A stretch of DNA of 47,567 nt from Pedobacter sp. (lineage in GTDB: Bacteria > Bacteroidota > Bacteroidia > Sphingobacteriales > Sphingobacteriaceae): the NCBI RefSeq assembly GCF_031119335.1, contig NZ_JAVHXT010000021.1:1-47567 (forward strand). Reading direction: 5' to 3'. Position 1 is the first letter of the stretch. Every line of letters begins with the position of its first letter. Of this stretch, positions 24,676-33,611 are shown piece by piece. A program made the translations under genes and the position numbers. The notes under the pieces are model-generated. The model made no database searches. It worked only from the letters and a program-made list of their open reading frames with translations, and had not been told where the DNA came from.

Positions 24676-24754
24676 CGTCATTGCGAGGAACGAAGCAATC
24701 TTAAAGCTTTTTATAACCTATAGTTGAAAGATTGCTTCGTTCCTCGCAATGACG
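24676..24754. repeat. Complete dispersed inverted repeat, copy 2
   Basis: CGTCATTGCGAGGAACGAA-GCAATCTT (24676-24702) and its exact reverse complement (24728-24754) flank a 25-bp spacer, so the 27-bp arms are identical. The arm sequence matches copy 1 at 19637-19724 with one or two substitutions. Again it lies just downstream of a plus-strand gene and between convergent genes. Confidence 0.85.
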
Positions 24755-24760
24755 TGAGGG

Positions 24761-24806
24761 ATAAATAAGAAAAAGCCGAGCAATTGCTCGGCTTTTTCTT
24801 ATTTAT
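24761..24806. terminator. Bidirectional terminator, 46-bp perfect palindrome
   Basis: The 23-nt left half (core AAAAAGCCGAGCAA) is the exact reverse complement of the right half (core TTGCTCGGCTTTTT). The GC core AGCCGAGCAATTGCTCGGCT is flanked by A and T runs on both sides, so it terminates pepP on the plus strand and the peroxidase operon on the minus strand. The right arm contains the stop codon (24799-24801) and the last codon of the peroxidase. Confidence 0.93.
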
Positions 24807-25959
24807 CTCTAGGCAATTGCTCTGGCCTATGCATTTTATATTGTGTTGCTGTAATTGCATCTAGAAAAGCAACTACCGCTTGTATCTCATCTTTGGTTAG
24901 ATTCAGTTTCTTCATTAATGGGTCGGTAACCGGATGCATTGGGTCAGCTGCTTTTTGCTCTGGCTTTGCCGTATTCATCTGCATACCGCTGTTATACAAA
25001 TTCAGTAAACCTGTAATGTTATCAAACAAACCGTTGTGCATCCAAGGGTTAGTGTTCATCACATCCCTTAAAGATGGCGTACGGAACTTACCTACATCAT
25101 TTGGGTCTTTAGTTACATTGTATCTGCCCAAATCTTCATACTTACGTTTGTAGTAAGTTAAACCGATGTTATGGAAACTCTCATCAGTAAAATACTGACC
25201 ATTATGGCAATTGATACATCTGGCTTTTGTGCGAAACAAGTGTAATCCCTCTACTTCCTTATCGTTTAATTGTTTGTATTCGCCCTCTAAAAATCTATCA
25301 AACCTACTTCTTCTACTCGTTAATGTACGTTGAAAATTTGCCAAAGCTTTTGCTACATGATCAAAAGTAATTTTATCTGTACCATAAGCCTTCTTTACCA
25401 ATTCTTTATAGGCTTTAATTTTATTCAGTTTTACAGGCAACTCTTTTAAATTCATTGCCATTTCATTGTGTGCCTCAATCGGGCTTTTCACTTGGTCTTC
25501 TAAAGTAGTAGCACGACCATCCCAAAAGAAAGTTTTACGCTCGGCTACGTTTAATAACGATGGTGTATTTCTGTTACCAGAAGCATGATCGTGACCAATA
25601 GAAACCGATAGCTTATCTGCCCACGAAGTTTGAGGATTATGGCAACTACTACAAGAAATTTGATTAGAACCCGAAAGAATTGGGTCGAAAAATAAGTTTT
25701 TGCCCAAAACAACCTGAGCGCTTTCCATGGTAGTGAAGTACTTTTTACTGTCGACCTCGGGCAACGCTTTAAACTCTTGCCATTTCACACCACTATCTAC
25801 ATTTGGCTTTGGCCATTGTGCAATTGGTCGTTCATATAAACTGCGCAAACTATCTATGGGAAAACCACCAGAGGTGTAAGCAATTTCTCTAAACGAAAAA
25901 TGTAGCAAACTGAAGACGATTAATAATCCAGCCGCTACAAAAAACTTCATTTTTTTCAT
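24799..25959 (-). CDS. Diheme cytochrome c peroxidase (CcpA/MauG family)
   Basis: 386-residue exported peroxidase that reduces H2O2 with electrons from a c-type cytochrome. It has an N-terminal membrane-targeting segment (residues 4-22) and no lipobox. The two heme-binding motifs are CSSCH (Cys103, Cys106, His107) and CINCH (Cys248, Cys251, His252). FWDGRATTLEDQV and the C-terminal TPSLRDVMNTNPWMHNG region are family hallmarks. It is the last gene of the operon with the TonB receptor, lipoprotein and barrel (48 bp gap), so it may act on the substrate of that system, for example by oxidising or releasing a metal or haem ligand, and not only in peroxide defence. This last point is inferred. Confidence 0.92.
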   Translation of the reverse strand: MKKMKFFVAAGLLIVFSLLHFSFREIAYTSGGFPIDSLRSLYERPIAQWPKPNVDSGVKWQEFKALPEVDSKKYFTTMESAQVVLGKNLFFDPILSGSNQISCSSCHNPQTSWADKLSVSIGHDHASGNRNTPSLLNVAERKTFFWDGRATTLEDQVKSPIEAHNEMAMNLKELPVKLNKIKAYKELVKKAYGTDKITFDHVAKALANFQRTLTSRRSRFDRFLEGEYKQLNDKEVEGLHLFRTKARCINCHNGQYFTDESFHNIGLTYYKRKYEDLGRYNVTKDPNDVGKFRTPSLRDVMNTNPWMHNGLFDNITGLLNLYNSGMQMNTAKPEQKAADPMHPVTDPLMKKLNLTKDEIQAVVAFLDAITATQYKMHRPEQLPRDK

Positions 25960-26007
25960 CCCCGCAAAAATAAGAATATGTTTTGTTTAAAATTTTGATT
26001 TTGAGCA

Positions 26008-27624
26008 CTAAAAATTGCAGCCCACGCTTGCTCCTGCTATGCCGAAACTATTCCCTAAAAACTGAGTATCAAATGCCTTAGTATAATTGTAGTTTAACTT
26101 GGCATAAGGTGCAATGTTTTGCTTAAGCTTTTTAGTGTATTGCAAACTTAAATTGGCCATTACTCGTGGTTTAGTAAAGTACTCAAATTCTTGATAGAGG
26201 TATAAGTCCATGCTTGTAGGTGCCACCTGACTAGCCGATGGCGTAGCATACAAACCGTCATATTTAGCTATACCACTACCAGATCCATAGCCTAAACCTA
26301 CAGCAAAACTATATATTCGATTAGCCTTAATGATGTTTCGTTTTAAGTTTGCATTTGCTTGGTAACTGTTAATGGTTTGGTCTCTGTAAAACGGATAAAT
26401 TGTAGTTGTTTGCTGGCGACGAAAATAGCCTGTGGATAAATTAACTTCCCATCGAGGATTACGATTTTGAACATTTTTAAATAGCGTGTAATGCAAATGT
26501 GCTGACAATTGTTGCTTATCAAGCACTTCGCTTTGCCCATAATAAACTATTCTTGAAACGCCGCCAGTGGTAGTTTCCCGTCTGTAAACGTTTTCGTTAT
26601 TCACCAAGGTTTGATGATTAGCACTTATCGAAATATACTGTTCTGTTTTAGTTCCTATAATAGAAAGGGTGCCATTGTAACTATAATTATTCCCTCCATG
26701 CTGCGTATACAGCACACTTGCCGTTCCATCTTGACCATAAAAACCTTTTAAAATGCTAAAGGTAAATTCATTAAGATAACGTATTTTTTTATCTAATTTA
26801 ATATTTAACTGAAAAGCAGCTCCATGGTTAAAGTTTGTCATTGGCGTTGAGTTTTCACCAGAAGTATAGCCATATCTATCAAAAAGTTCTGACCGTCCGT
26901 AAAAAGAACCAAAACTAATAAGCGAAATGAACTGTCTATCAGTATTACCGTAACTTCTAAAAGCAATACTCTCTATCCTTCTATCATAATTATAATTCAA
27001 GCCAAATTCAACTTTATCATTAATTTCATAAAGCCCACCAATTGACAAACCTAAGTTTAACAACTTATTAATGTGACGTAAATCTTTCATTTTGGCAAAA
27101 TTTGATGCCTGATAATCTATGCTTCCACCTATGGTAAATTTTGATGTTAGCTGTGTACTCACGGCTCCTGTTAAACCATAAGTCTCTAGCTGTTTTATGC
27201 CTTTGTTAGCATCATCTAGTTCAACAATATCAAAAGAGTTTAAGTAAGGGTCCATGAAACTAGAGCCACCCATATTGTTACCTGTAAAAGTGCTATAGGT
27301 TACATTTCCTAAAAAAACAACTTTTGGGTTCAAACGATAAATGGACTCGGCACTTAGCCCGTAAGTGTAACTGTTATCAGTTTGATGAAAATTTTTAAAC
27401 TCGCCGTTATCTTTATTAAGAAATATTTTAGCAGTTGAGATTTTTGGAAGGGAAAAAAATCTTAACCCTGATGCATTGCTTGAAGAAAGCCAAGTATTAC
27501 TTTTGCGAATGTAATCAATATCAGTAAAAACAGTATCTATTTGTTGCTGCGCAATAAGATTGGCGGAGCAACAAACTCCGCCAAAAAATACGATAAGCCT
27601 ACATATTAACAACTTAAACCTCAT
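26008..27624 (-). CDS. DUF6850-like outer-membrane beta-barrel protein
   Basis: 538 residues from the ATG at 27624 (a TTG just upstream is less likely). A signal peptide (about 1-25, ending in NLIAQQ) is followed by alternating-residue strands rich in aromatic residues and Tyr-Gly pairs (KTEQYISISANHQTL, KIRYLNEFTFSILKGFYG), which predicts a barrel, and it ends in an aliphatic/aromatic strand (IAGASVGCNF). It resembles the DUF6850 barrel family by overall layout; I recognised it mostly from its partner genes. The function is unknown. It starts 10 bp after the lipoprotein stop. Confidence 0.7.
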   Translation of the reverse strand: MRFKLLICRLIVFFGGVCCSANLIAQQQIDTVFTDIDYIRKSNTWLSSSNASGLRFFSLPKISTAKIFLNKDNGEFKNFHQTDNSYTYGLSAESIYRLNPKVVFLGNVTYSTFTGNNMGGSSFMDPYLNSFDIVELDDANKGIKQLETYGLTGAVSTQLTSKFTIGGSIDYQASNFAKMKDLRHINKLLNLGLSIGGLYEINDKVEFGLNYNYDRRIESIAFRSYGNTDRQFISLISFGSFYGRSELFDRYGYTSGENSTPMTNFNHGAAFQLNIKLDKKIRYLNEFTFSILKGFYGQDGTASVLYTQHGGNNYSYNGTLSIIGTKTEQYISISANHQTLVNNENVYRRETTTGGVSRIVYYGQSEVLDKQQLSAHLHYTLFKNVQNRNPRWEVNLSTGYFRRQQTTTIYPFYRDQTINSYQANANLKRNIIKANRIYSFAVGLGYGSGSGIAKYDGLYATPSASQVAPTSMDLYLYQEFEYFTKPRVMANLSLQYTKKLKQNIAPYAKLNYNYTKAFDTQFLGNSFGIAGASVGCNF

Positions 27625-27634
27625 CAACTGATAA

Positions 27635-28948
27635 TTAGTTAGTTCTTAACGACGCTCTACTACGTAAGTGAAAATCATTGGTTGAATTATTGGTATCCTT
27701 ATAAATAATACGGGCACCATTCCTAATAGAAGCTTCTGCATCAATTCCACTTGGATCGGTTGTTCCACCAACTGCGGTTGTACCAAATTGATAATTATGA
27801 ACCAATTTTTGCTCATTACCTGCTATGGCTTTAGTAGCCTGCTCATCAACATTACGGTATAGAGAATATCCATTTCCATTTACATGATATACATAACCGG
27901 CATCAACAGAAGGCAAGAAACGTTTTTTGTTGTTAGAATTATTTAACAAATAAGACTCTACCCCGTCAACAATCCAACTTGTTGGAACCTTTCTACTCAC
28001 GTATCCAGTTATGGTACTAGTTTGAGAAACATCATTTCCAAAAGCAACCGGAGTAGTGTTTTGAGGATTAAATATAAAAAAGCCGGGACTGGTATTGCTC
28101 AATGCCCAAGCAGCGCCTGTTCCATATTTCACTGTTTTTAAATAATGATCTGTAGGAATATTTTCTCCTGCTACTCTATATGTGGCAGCATGATCAAAAC
28201 TTGCTAAATCATAAGTAGCATAGTATGCGGCATTATTTAAGTTAACTGATTTACTGTAAGTAATTGTGTTATTAAGAGAGTTAGCCAACGCTATCACAAT
28301 TTGCTTTCCGGGCTCTACTACAACATTTTTTTGAAAATACCATATGGCTTGTCCGGCAGGCATCCAATTTTCATTTTCATAGGTCAATTTACCATCAGCA
28401 CCATAGTAGGCATTATTTGTTAACTGTGCATTATAGGGAGCAACTGTTGCCAAACATAAATTATCAAGGTTTGCCGCAGTATTTGAGTTGTTGTATAAAA
28501 CAACGTATCTGTCATAATTAAAAACACCTGTATCATCGGCAGGTGTTCCGCCCATAAAAAGTTCCTTAATTACAATTTGTGACGTTTTTGATTCTATAAG
28601 ATCCAATTTGATAACATTATCAGCGCTCCACCCGTCAACAATGGCAACATTACTTTTTACGCCGTTATAGATAAATGCACTCCCAGAGTTTGATCTTGAA
28701 TCTGTTGCAGATACTTCATAAATATCTGTTGGCACATTAAAAATGGCCTTACCTTCAACATTCGTTTTAGCTTCGAAACTTGTACCCTTACCTGTTAACT
28801 TTACCACAACATCAGCTGTTACAGTTAAAGAGCTAGTAGCAGGATAAGCTAGTTGAACAGTAACAGAATGTACCTTAACTGTTTTATCTTTTTTACAAGA
28901 TAAAAACACTAGCATTGTGAAAAGCATTAAGTATGCTATTTTTTTCAT
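27635..28948 (-). CDS. DUF4876-like surface lipoprotein
   Basis: 437-residue lipoprotein with a lipobox ending at Cys18 (LVFLSCKKD). An N-terminal carboxypeptidase-like beta sandwich (VTVQLAYPATSSLTVTADVVVKL) precedes a lamin-tail-like DUF4876 domain (QIVIKELFMGGTPADDTGVFNYDRYVVLYNNS). The lipoprotein sits between the receptor and the barrel genes, as a SusD- or HmuY-like partner would. The ligand is unknown. Confidence 0.75.
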   Translation of the reverse strand: MKKIAYLMLFTMLVFLSCKKDKTVKVHSVTVQLAYPATSSLTVTADVVVKLTGKGTSFEAKTNVEGKAIFNVPTDIYEVSATDSRSNSGSAFIYNGVKSNVAIVDGWSADNVIKLDLIESKTSQIVIKELFMGGTPADDTGVFNYDRYVVLYNNSNTAANLDNLCLATVAPYNAQLTNNAYYGADGKLTYENENWMPAGQAIWYFQKNVVVEPGKQIVIALANSLNNTITYSKSVNLNNAAYYATYDLASFDHAATYRVAGENIPTDHYLKTVKYGTGAAWALSNTSPGFFIFNPQNTTPVAFGNDVSQTSTITGYVSRKVPTSWIVDGVESYLLNNSNNKKRFLPSVDAGYVYHVNGNGYSLYRNVDEQATKAIAGNEQKLVHNYQFGTTAVGGTTDPSGIDAEASIRNGARIIYKDTNNSTNDFHLRSRASLRTN

Positions 28949-28984
28949 AATAATTGATTTTTATATATTTGAATTAAATGGATT

Positions 28985-31900
28985 TTAAATTTTTAACCTT
29001 AATGATGCGCCGTAATTAAACACTGGTATCAACGAACTATTAAATAAAGAGGCTTGTGTTCCGGAGCCCCTGTAATACACTTTCCCCAGATTGTTTAAAA
29101 AATTGTTAGCAAAAAACGAAAGTGAGGCAAAGCGCCCTATCTCTTTGGTAACAGCTAGGTTGGCAGAGTAATAATTAGAAACGCGACTGCTGTTAAAGTA
29201 ATAATTAGTGTTGCTTTTTTGAACCAGTTTTGCTAATTCATTATACAAAGCAACATCGTTGTCTTTTGCCCACAAAAATTTTTCAGCAAAAGGAATTTTG
29301 ACATTCAAATCATCAAGGCTTACGTAATAATCTGGATAAAGACCTACAAATCTGTCGCCTCCATAAATATCTGTTTGTTGAGTAGAAGGTGTGTAAGCAT
29401 CTCGATTATCCAAAACAATTCCTCTCTGCTTACCATTGATCTCGCTTAAGTTTCTAGATAATTTATAAAAAGAAGCTTCCAACCTTGCAGATAGAATGAG
29501 GCGTAATTTAGGGATGTGAGTTATAGCAGTAAAATTCATATCTACCGATCTAGACATTTCCCCATTTGCTGAATTTGCTCCGCCGCCAAAAAAGCCAATA
29601 TACTTATAAGGTTTCCCATTAGCCATCATTTGCGTACTATTAGGCATATATGCAGATAATGTTTCCTCTATTCCCTTATAGGTGTAATAATTTCCATCAA
29701 CCCTTATGGTAGTTTTTAAGGCTTCTATTTTTTTAAAATCAACCGTCCAGGTAATACGGTTGCGTGTTACAGCAGAACCATTAATATATTTTGTGTTGGA
29801 CAAAAAAGTGTACATATCTGCATAAGACAATGTTTCGGTAGGAAAAGCTCCAGTTTTATCGGTTACCGTAACTATTCCTGTATATTTATTTATGGTATAT
29901 ATACGATTTACACTTGGTATAGCAGATTGCTCTAAGTTTACTTGACTAGTTAACTTGTAAAAGAAAGGGGTATAATCTGTTTGATAGGTGTAAGGATTAG
30001 AAGTTTTATCTTGAGACGCTGTAATAAAAAGTTTGTTTCCAGCAATATTCATATTAATGGCAATTTCCTTTTGCACATTACTTTGCCACTTCAAGTCAGG
30101 ATTAAATATTCTTGTTCGGGGCATGGTATAGTAGGCATAAAATGTTTCACCACTAGCTGTGGTACCAGGCGCAAAGGTTAAAATATCTCTAAACGTAGGA
30201 GTTGCAAAAAGCACATCAAAACCTGGCAACTTAACTGTTTTGCCCCATCCTAATTTCACATTAAAATCGCTTACCACCTTGTTGGCTTTTTCCCATAAGA
30301 TGTATTTGGCATTTAGCCTAGGCGACCAACTGCTAACCAAACCGTATTCAGAACCATTAATGTCTGTAATATCGCTTCTAATACCCGCAACTAATTGTAA
30401 AATAGTATGGTTTATGGGAATACTTAATAAATCTTCTGCGTAAAACGCATAATTTTTTACGAAAGATTCTTGGTCATATCTATATTCTCTCCAAGTTGGT
30501 GCATATCTAATATCATCATAATAAACCCCTTTACCATTATTTCCACTCACACTAAACTCGCTTCCAAGCATCAAATTATTGCTTAAATTACTGTATTGTT
30601 TAAACCAGTTAGCTTTGAGTTTACCATTGTAATTGATGAGCTTATTATCTACATAATTTATTTCATACCAATAACCTGGGGGAATTAGAATAATAGGCGC
30701 ATTTGCGTTGTTCTCATAGATTTCGCCTACATGATAGCCGTTTGTACTGGTGCGGATAGATGGAGTTGAAGCCGGTGCAGACTTATTATTACTGGTTTCA
30801 CTAAGCTTATCATTATAATTTAATGTGCCAGATGCTTCCAAATTTGTAATCCAAGATTTATTAAGTAGCCATTTAGTGGAAAAATTAGCCCTAAGCACAT
30901 TGTCATTTAACTTGGTATAAGTGTTTACAAACAAATCAGGATCAGCTTCAGAATTATATCCGCCTATGTTACCCGTTATACCAAAATTAAAAGTAATTGG
31001 GCTACCATTTTTTTTATTAAAAGTATTATTGTAATTAGCTGATAGGCTATTTCTTTTATAATCTGTAAAAGGGGAAGCTAAATTGGAGATAGATCTTGTG
31101 TAATCTAAATTCAAATTGAGCACACCATTATTCCCACCTAAGTTTAGCCCCTTGCTTAAGGCAACCTGCTTAGTATTTGGCCGTGTGGAAAGCTCAAGTA
31201 TATATGGAGAAATACCTTTTCGAGTATTTATTTTTACCATACCATTGGTAACATCTCCAAACTCTACTGATGGTAGTCCAGTCACTATTTCAACTGATTC
31301 TATATTACTCGTTGAGATGTTCTTTGTATCTACTCCATGAACCCTAGTTGTTGAAGCCGATTGATCTCTTAACCCGTTGTTTGATAATCGAACGCCATCT
31401 ATTTCTACGCCAACTCCGAAAGTAGGGTTTCCACGTTCGCCATTTGCTCCATTAATTTCAAAGCGTTGTTCAGCCGTTGTTGCCAAATGAATGCTTCTAT
31501 TTGTTTTACCACCAGGAAGCAAAGCAGAAACATCAGTTACATTTAACATCTGCAAATGATCCAAGGCAGTCCTGTCCATCAAGAACGAAGTCGCTAAATC
31601 AGTTCCTTTTTTTGCGGTAATTTCAACTTGCGACAAAGTCAGGTTGTCTTCATCCATTAATAAAATTAAGCCGGTTAAATTTTTATCGAGCGTGTATTCG
31701 TACTCACGTTTTACGAAACCTAGGTATTGTACACTCAATTTTACTTTACCAGCAGGGATATTTTTAATGATGAATTCGCCTTTAGCATTTGCATTTGCCC
31801 ATAAGCCATTATTGGGAACAGCTACAATAGCAAACTCAACGGGTTCTTGATTACGTCTGTTAAGTACCTTTCCAGAAATAGAAAATTGAGCAGAAGCAAT

Positions 31901-31993
31901 ATTTACAAACCCAATTAAAACCGCAAAAACAAGCAAAAGCCTTTTTTTTTCAGTTCTTTTAGTTTCATCAAAAAAGTTTATAAATACACTCAT
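28985..31993 (-). CDS. TonB-dependent receptor with carboxypeptidase-like N-terminal domain
   Basis: 1002-residue outer-membrane receptor. A cytoplasmic basic start and hydrophobic segment (about 17-36, LLLVFAVLIGFVNIASAQ) form a long signal peptide. A carboxypeptidase-regulatory-like domain (FSISGKVLNRRNQEPVEF, about 37-120) is followed by the plug (about 135-260, with SVEIVTGLPSVEFGDVTNGMV) and then a 22-stranded barrel ending in NYGASLRLKI. It lacks the SusC signature AIYGARAANGVI, so it belongs to the siderophore/haem/metal class more than to SusC. It is the first gene of the four-gene operon, 62 bp from the -7 box of its promoter. Confidence 0.88.
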   Translation of the reverse strand: MSVFINFFDETKRTEKKRLLLVFAVLIGFVNIASAQFSISGKVLNRRNQEPVEFAIVAVPNNGLWANANAKGEFIIKNIPAGKVKLSVQYLGFVKREYEYTLDKNLTGLILLMDEDNLTLSQVEITAKKGTDLATSFLMDRTALDHLQMLNVTDVSALLPGGKTNRSIHLATTAEQRFEINGANGERGNPTFGVGVEIDGVRLSNNGLRDQSASTTRVHGVDTKNISTSNIESVEIVTGLPSVEFGDVTNGMVKINTRKGISPYILELSTRPNTKQVALSKGLNLGGNNGVLNLNLDYTRSISNLASPFTDYKRNSLSANYNNTFNKKNGSPITFNFGITGNIGGYNSEADPDLFVNTYTKLNDNVLRANFSTKWLLNKSWITNLEASGTLNYNDKLSETSNNKSAPASTPSIRTSTNGYHVGEIYENNANAPIILIPPGYWYEINYVDNKLINYNGKLKANWFKQYSNLSNNLMLGSEFSVSGNNGKGVYYDDIRYAPTWREYRYDQESFVKNYAFYAEDLLSIPINHTILQLVAGIRSDITDINGSEYGLVSSWSPRLNAKYILWEKANKVVSDFNVKLGWGKTVKLPGFDVLFATPTFRDILTFAPGTTASGETFYAYYTMPRTRIFNPDLKWQSNVQKEIAINMNIAGNKLFITASQDKTSNPYTYQTDYTPFFYKLTSQVNLEQSAIPSVNRIYTINKYTGIVTVTDKTGAFPTETLSYADMYTFLSNTKYINGSAVTRNRITWTVDFKKIEALKTTIRVDGNYYTYKGIEETLSAYMPNSTQMMANGKPYKYIGFFGGGANSANGEMSRSVDMNFTAITHIPKLRLILSARLEASFYKLSRNLSEINGKQRGIVLDNRDAYTPSTQQTDIYGGDRFVGLYPDYYVSLDDLNVKIPFAEKFLWAKDNDVALYNELAKLVQKSNTNYYFNSSRVSNYYSANLAVTKEIGRFASLSFFANNFLNNLGKVYYRGSGTQASLFNSSLIPVFNYGASLRLKI

Positions 31994-32054
31994 TTATCTG
32001 GCAATCATTTTGCCTAGTAGACTAGAGAGCGCATAGCTACGTAGCAAATTGCCG

Positions 32055-32085
32055 CAAATATAATGTTATTTAGACTAAGTCAAAA
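32055..32085 (-). promoter_or_regulatory. Promoter of the TonB receptor operon
   Basis: Minus strand: TTTTG (32085-32081), an 18-nt spacer and TATATTTG (32062-32055), a perfect downstream box. The predicted start near 32048 gives a leader of about 55 nt. Confidence 0.75.
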
Positions 32086-32088
32086 TAA
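32066..32088. promoter_or_regulatory. 23-bp near-perfect palindrome, candidate Fur-family operator
   Basis: TTATTTAGACT and AGTCAAAATAA surround a single A at 32077; 10 of 11 pairs match. It fills the spacer and overlaps the upstream box of the operon promoter, so a bound repressor would block polymerase. The length and AT-rich inverted layout fit a Fur/PerR-type box. The regulator is inferred and not shown. Confidence 0.6.
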
Positions 32089-32185
32089 AAATCCACTAAT
32101 TTGATGTAGATTATTTAGATATCATCTTTTTAGAAATGTAGTCAGATTAGACGTTTGTAGGAAAACGATTTCAAAATTGAATTTG

Positions 32186-32971
32186 CTAACTAGCTAAAGG
32201 GCATTGCATCGAAATAGCAAAACCTTGTCCTACGGCAGTTTCTATTTGAAAGTTAGCATTAATCATTTGCAAGCGACTTTGGATATTCTGCATTCCCATC
32301 CCATTTCGTTGTTCCAAAATCTGCATTTCAAATCCCCTACCGTTATCTTTATAGTAAATAGAAAGCTCTTTATCCGAAACTGCAAATTTAATCACAATCT
32401 CAGTGGCTTGCGCATGTTTTAAGGTATTGTTTACCAATTGAGTAAGTACTCTAAATAATGCTAACGAAGATTTCTCTTGCAGCTGCACATCCTCTATTTG
32501 GGCATCACTTTCCAATAAAATTGATATCTCACCTGTATTGTTAATCAATGCTACAAAAGCCTCTATAGATGCAAAAACTCCAAACACAGCTAATCCTGGA
32601 GGCGATAAATCATGCGAAATATGTCTCACATCAACAATCATTTTATCTATCAACTCTTTGGCATCTGTCAACACCTCCTCTTGGGGTTCTGTTACTTTAT
32701 TTTTTAAGGAATTGAGCATTAATTTGATGGCAGAAAGTGTTCCACCAATTTCGTCGTGTAAATCTTGGCCTATTCTTTTACGTTCAATCTCCTGCGAATC
32801 GATAACCGCACTCAGTAATTCCTTTTGTTGCGTTAGCTGAGCCTCTTGCATCTCTTTCTTTTGTTTCCAAACTACACCCTGGTTTCTAATATAGAACAAT
32901 AAAAAAGATGCTATCAAGATAAGTAGCAACACCACCCCATAGAATATCAACAAATAAACATTATCAACCAT
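32186..32971 (-). CDS. Sensor histidine kinase (HisKA_3 / NarX-type)
   Basis: 261-residue kinase with a single N-terminal helix (about 7-28) and a coiled linker, but no sensor domain of its own. The phospho-acceptor is His72 in ERKRIGQDLHDEIGGTLS (HisKA_3). The ATPase domain shows NNTLKHA (N box), DNGRGF (G1) and GMGMQNIQSRL (G2). Its start overlaps the stop of the upstream seven-helix protein by 8 nt (ATGGTTGA), so the two are translationally coupled. The response regulator gene at 34902 is the probable partner, and the tandem membrane proteins are probable input partners. Confidence 0.9.
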   Translation of the reverse strand: MVDNVYLLIFYGVVLLLILIASFLLFYIRNQGVVWKQKKEMQEAQLTQQKELLSAVIDSQEIERKRIGQDLHDEIGGTLSAIKLMLNSLKNKVTEPQEEVLTDAKELIDKMIVDVRHISHDLSPPGLAVFGVFASIEAFVALINNTGEISILLESDAQIEDVQLQEKSSLALFRVLTQLVNNTLKHAQATEIVIKFAVSDKELSIYYKDNGRGFEMQILEQRNGMGMQNIQSRLQMINANFQIETAVGQGFAISMQCPLAS

Positions 32972-33611
32972 TTGTGTTTTTCTTTATTAAACTAAAAGCC
33001 TTGGCAAATGCTAAGTACATTGCTAAAACTAAGATAGAGTGTATATCCCAAATTACTCTATTCAACTGCCTATTAGATGTTACAAACACAAAATAATTAG
33101 AAAGTATAAATATGAGCGTTGCCGCTGGAAAATAAACCAAAATACCAATGTTAATCCAACTAGATGATTGCTTTAACCAATCTTCTACAAAACCGCTTCT
33201 ATATAAAAACAATAGACTAACGGCCGTTATCATAATAGCTTCTAATGGCCGGGTATAGGTATTAAACTCATTTATACTTTGTAAGAAGAGAAAGTTGGTG
33301 ATAAACAATAAAGGCAATACGAAAATAGCGACAAGCAGAAACCTTTTTATAATACTATTATGAAATGCAAAGAAAAAATACAACAAGAAAAAAATAGTTT
33401 CTATTATAGTATAAATGTGCAATAAGAAAAGATTTTTAATACCATAATTACTTAAACATATTGCCACAGCATTGATGATCCCAGCTGTAATTAAATAAAA
33501 GAATAATGTCTTTTCGGCCTTATTTGCAAACTTATATTTACGTAAGAAAACTCCTATAGGAATAAGAATGCTCAATGGTACCAAAAAGGCAGTTAATAGG
33601 TTTCTAAACAT
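32964..33611 (-). CDS. Seven-helix membrane protein, paralogue B
   Basis: 215-residue protein with seven predicted helices and very short loops. I do not recognise a named family. It is clearly homologous to the preceding gene along its whole length; shared motifs are LHIYT-x2-E, FNTYTRPLEA, N-x-GIL-x-YFP, IFILSNYF and the C-terminal IH-x2-LVL-x-MYL-x-F. It overlaps the kinase by 8 nt and paralogue A by 8 nt (ATGTTTAG). It may sense a signal for the kinase, which has no sensor domain. Confidence 0.8.
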   Translation of the reverse strand: MFRNLLTAFLVPLSILIPIGVFLRKYKFANKAEKTLFFYLITAGIINAVAICLSNYGIKNLFLLHIYTIIETIFFLLYFFFAFHNSIIKRFLLVAIFVLPLLFITNFLFLQSINEFNTYTRPLEAIMITAVSLLFLYRSGFVEDWLKQSSSWINIGILVYFPAATLIFILSNYFVFVTSNRQLNRVIWDIHSILVLAMYLAFAKAFSLIKKNTNG

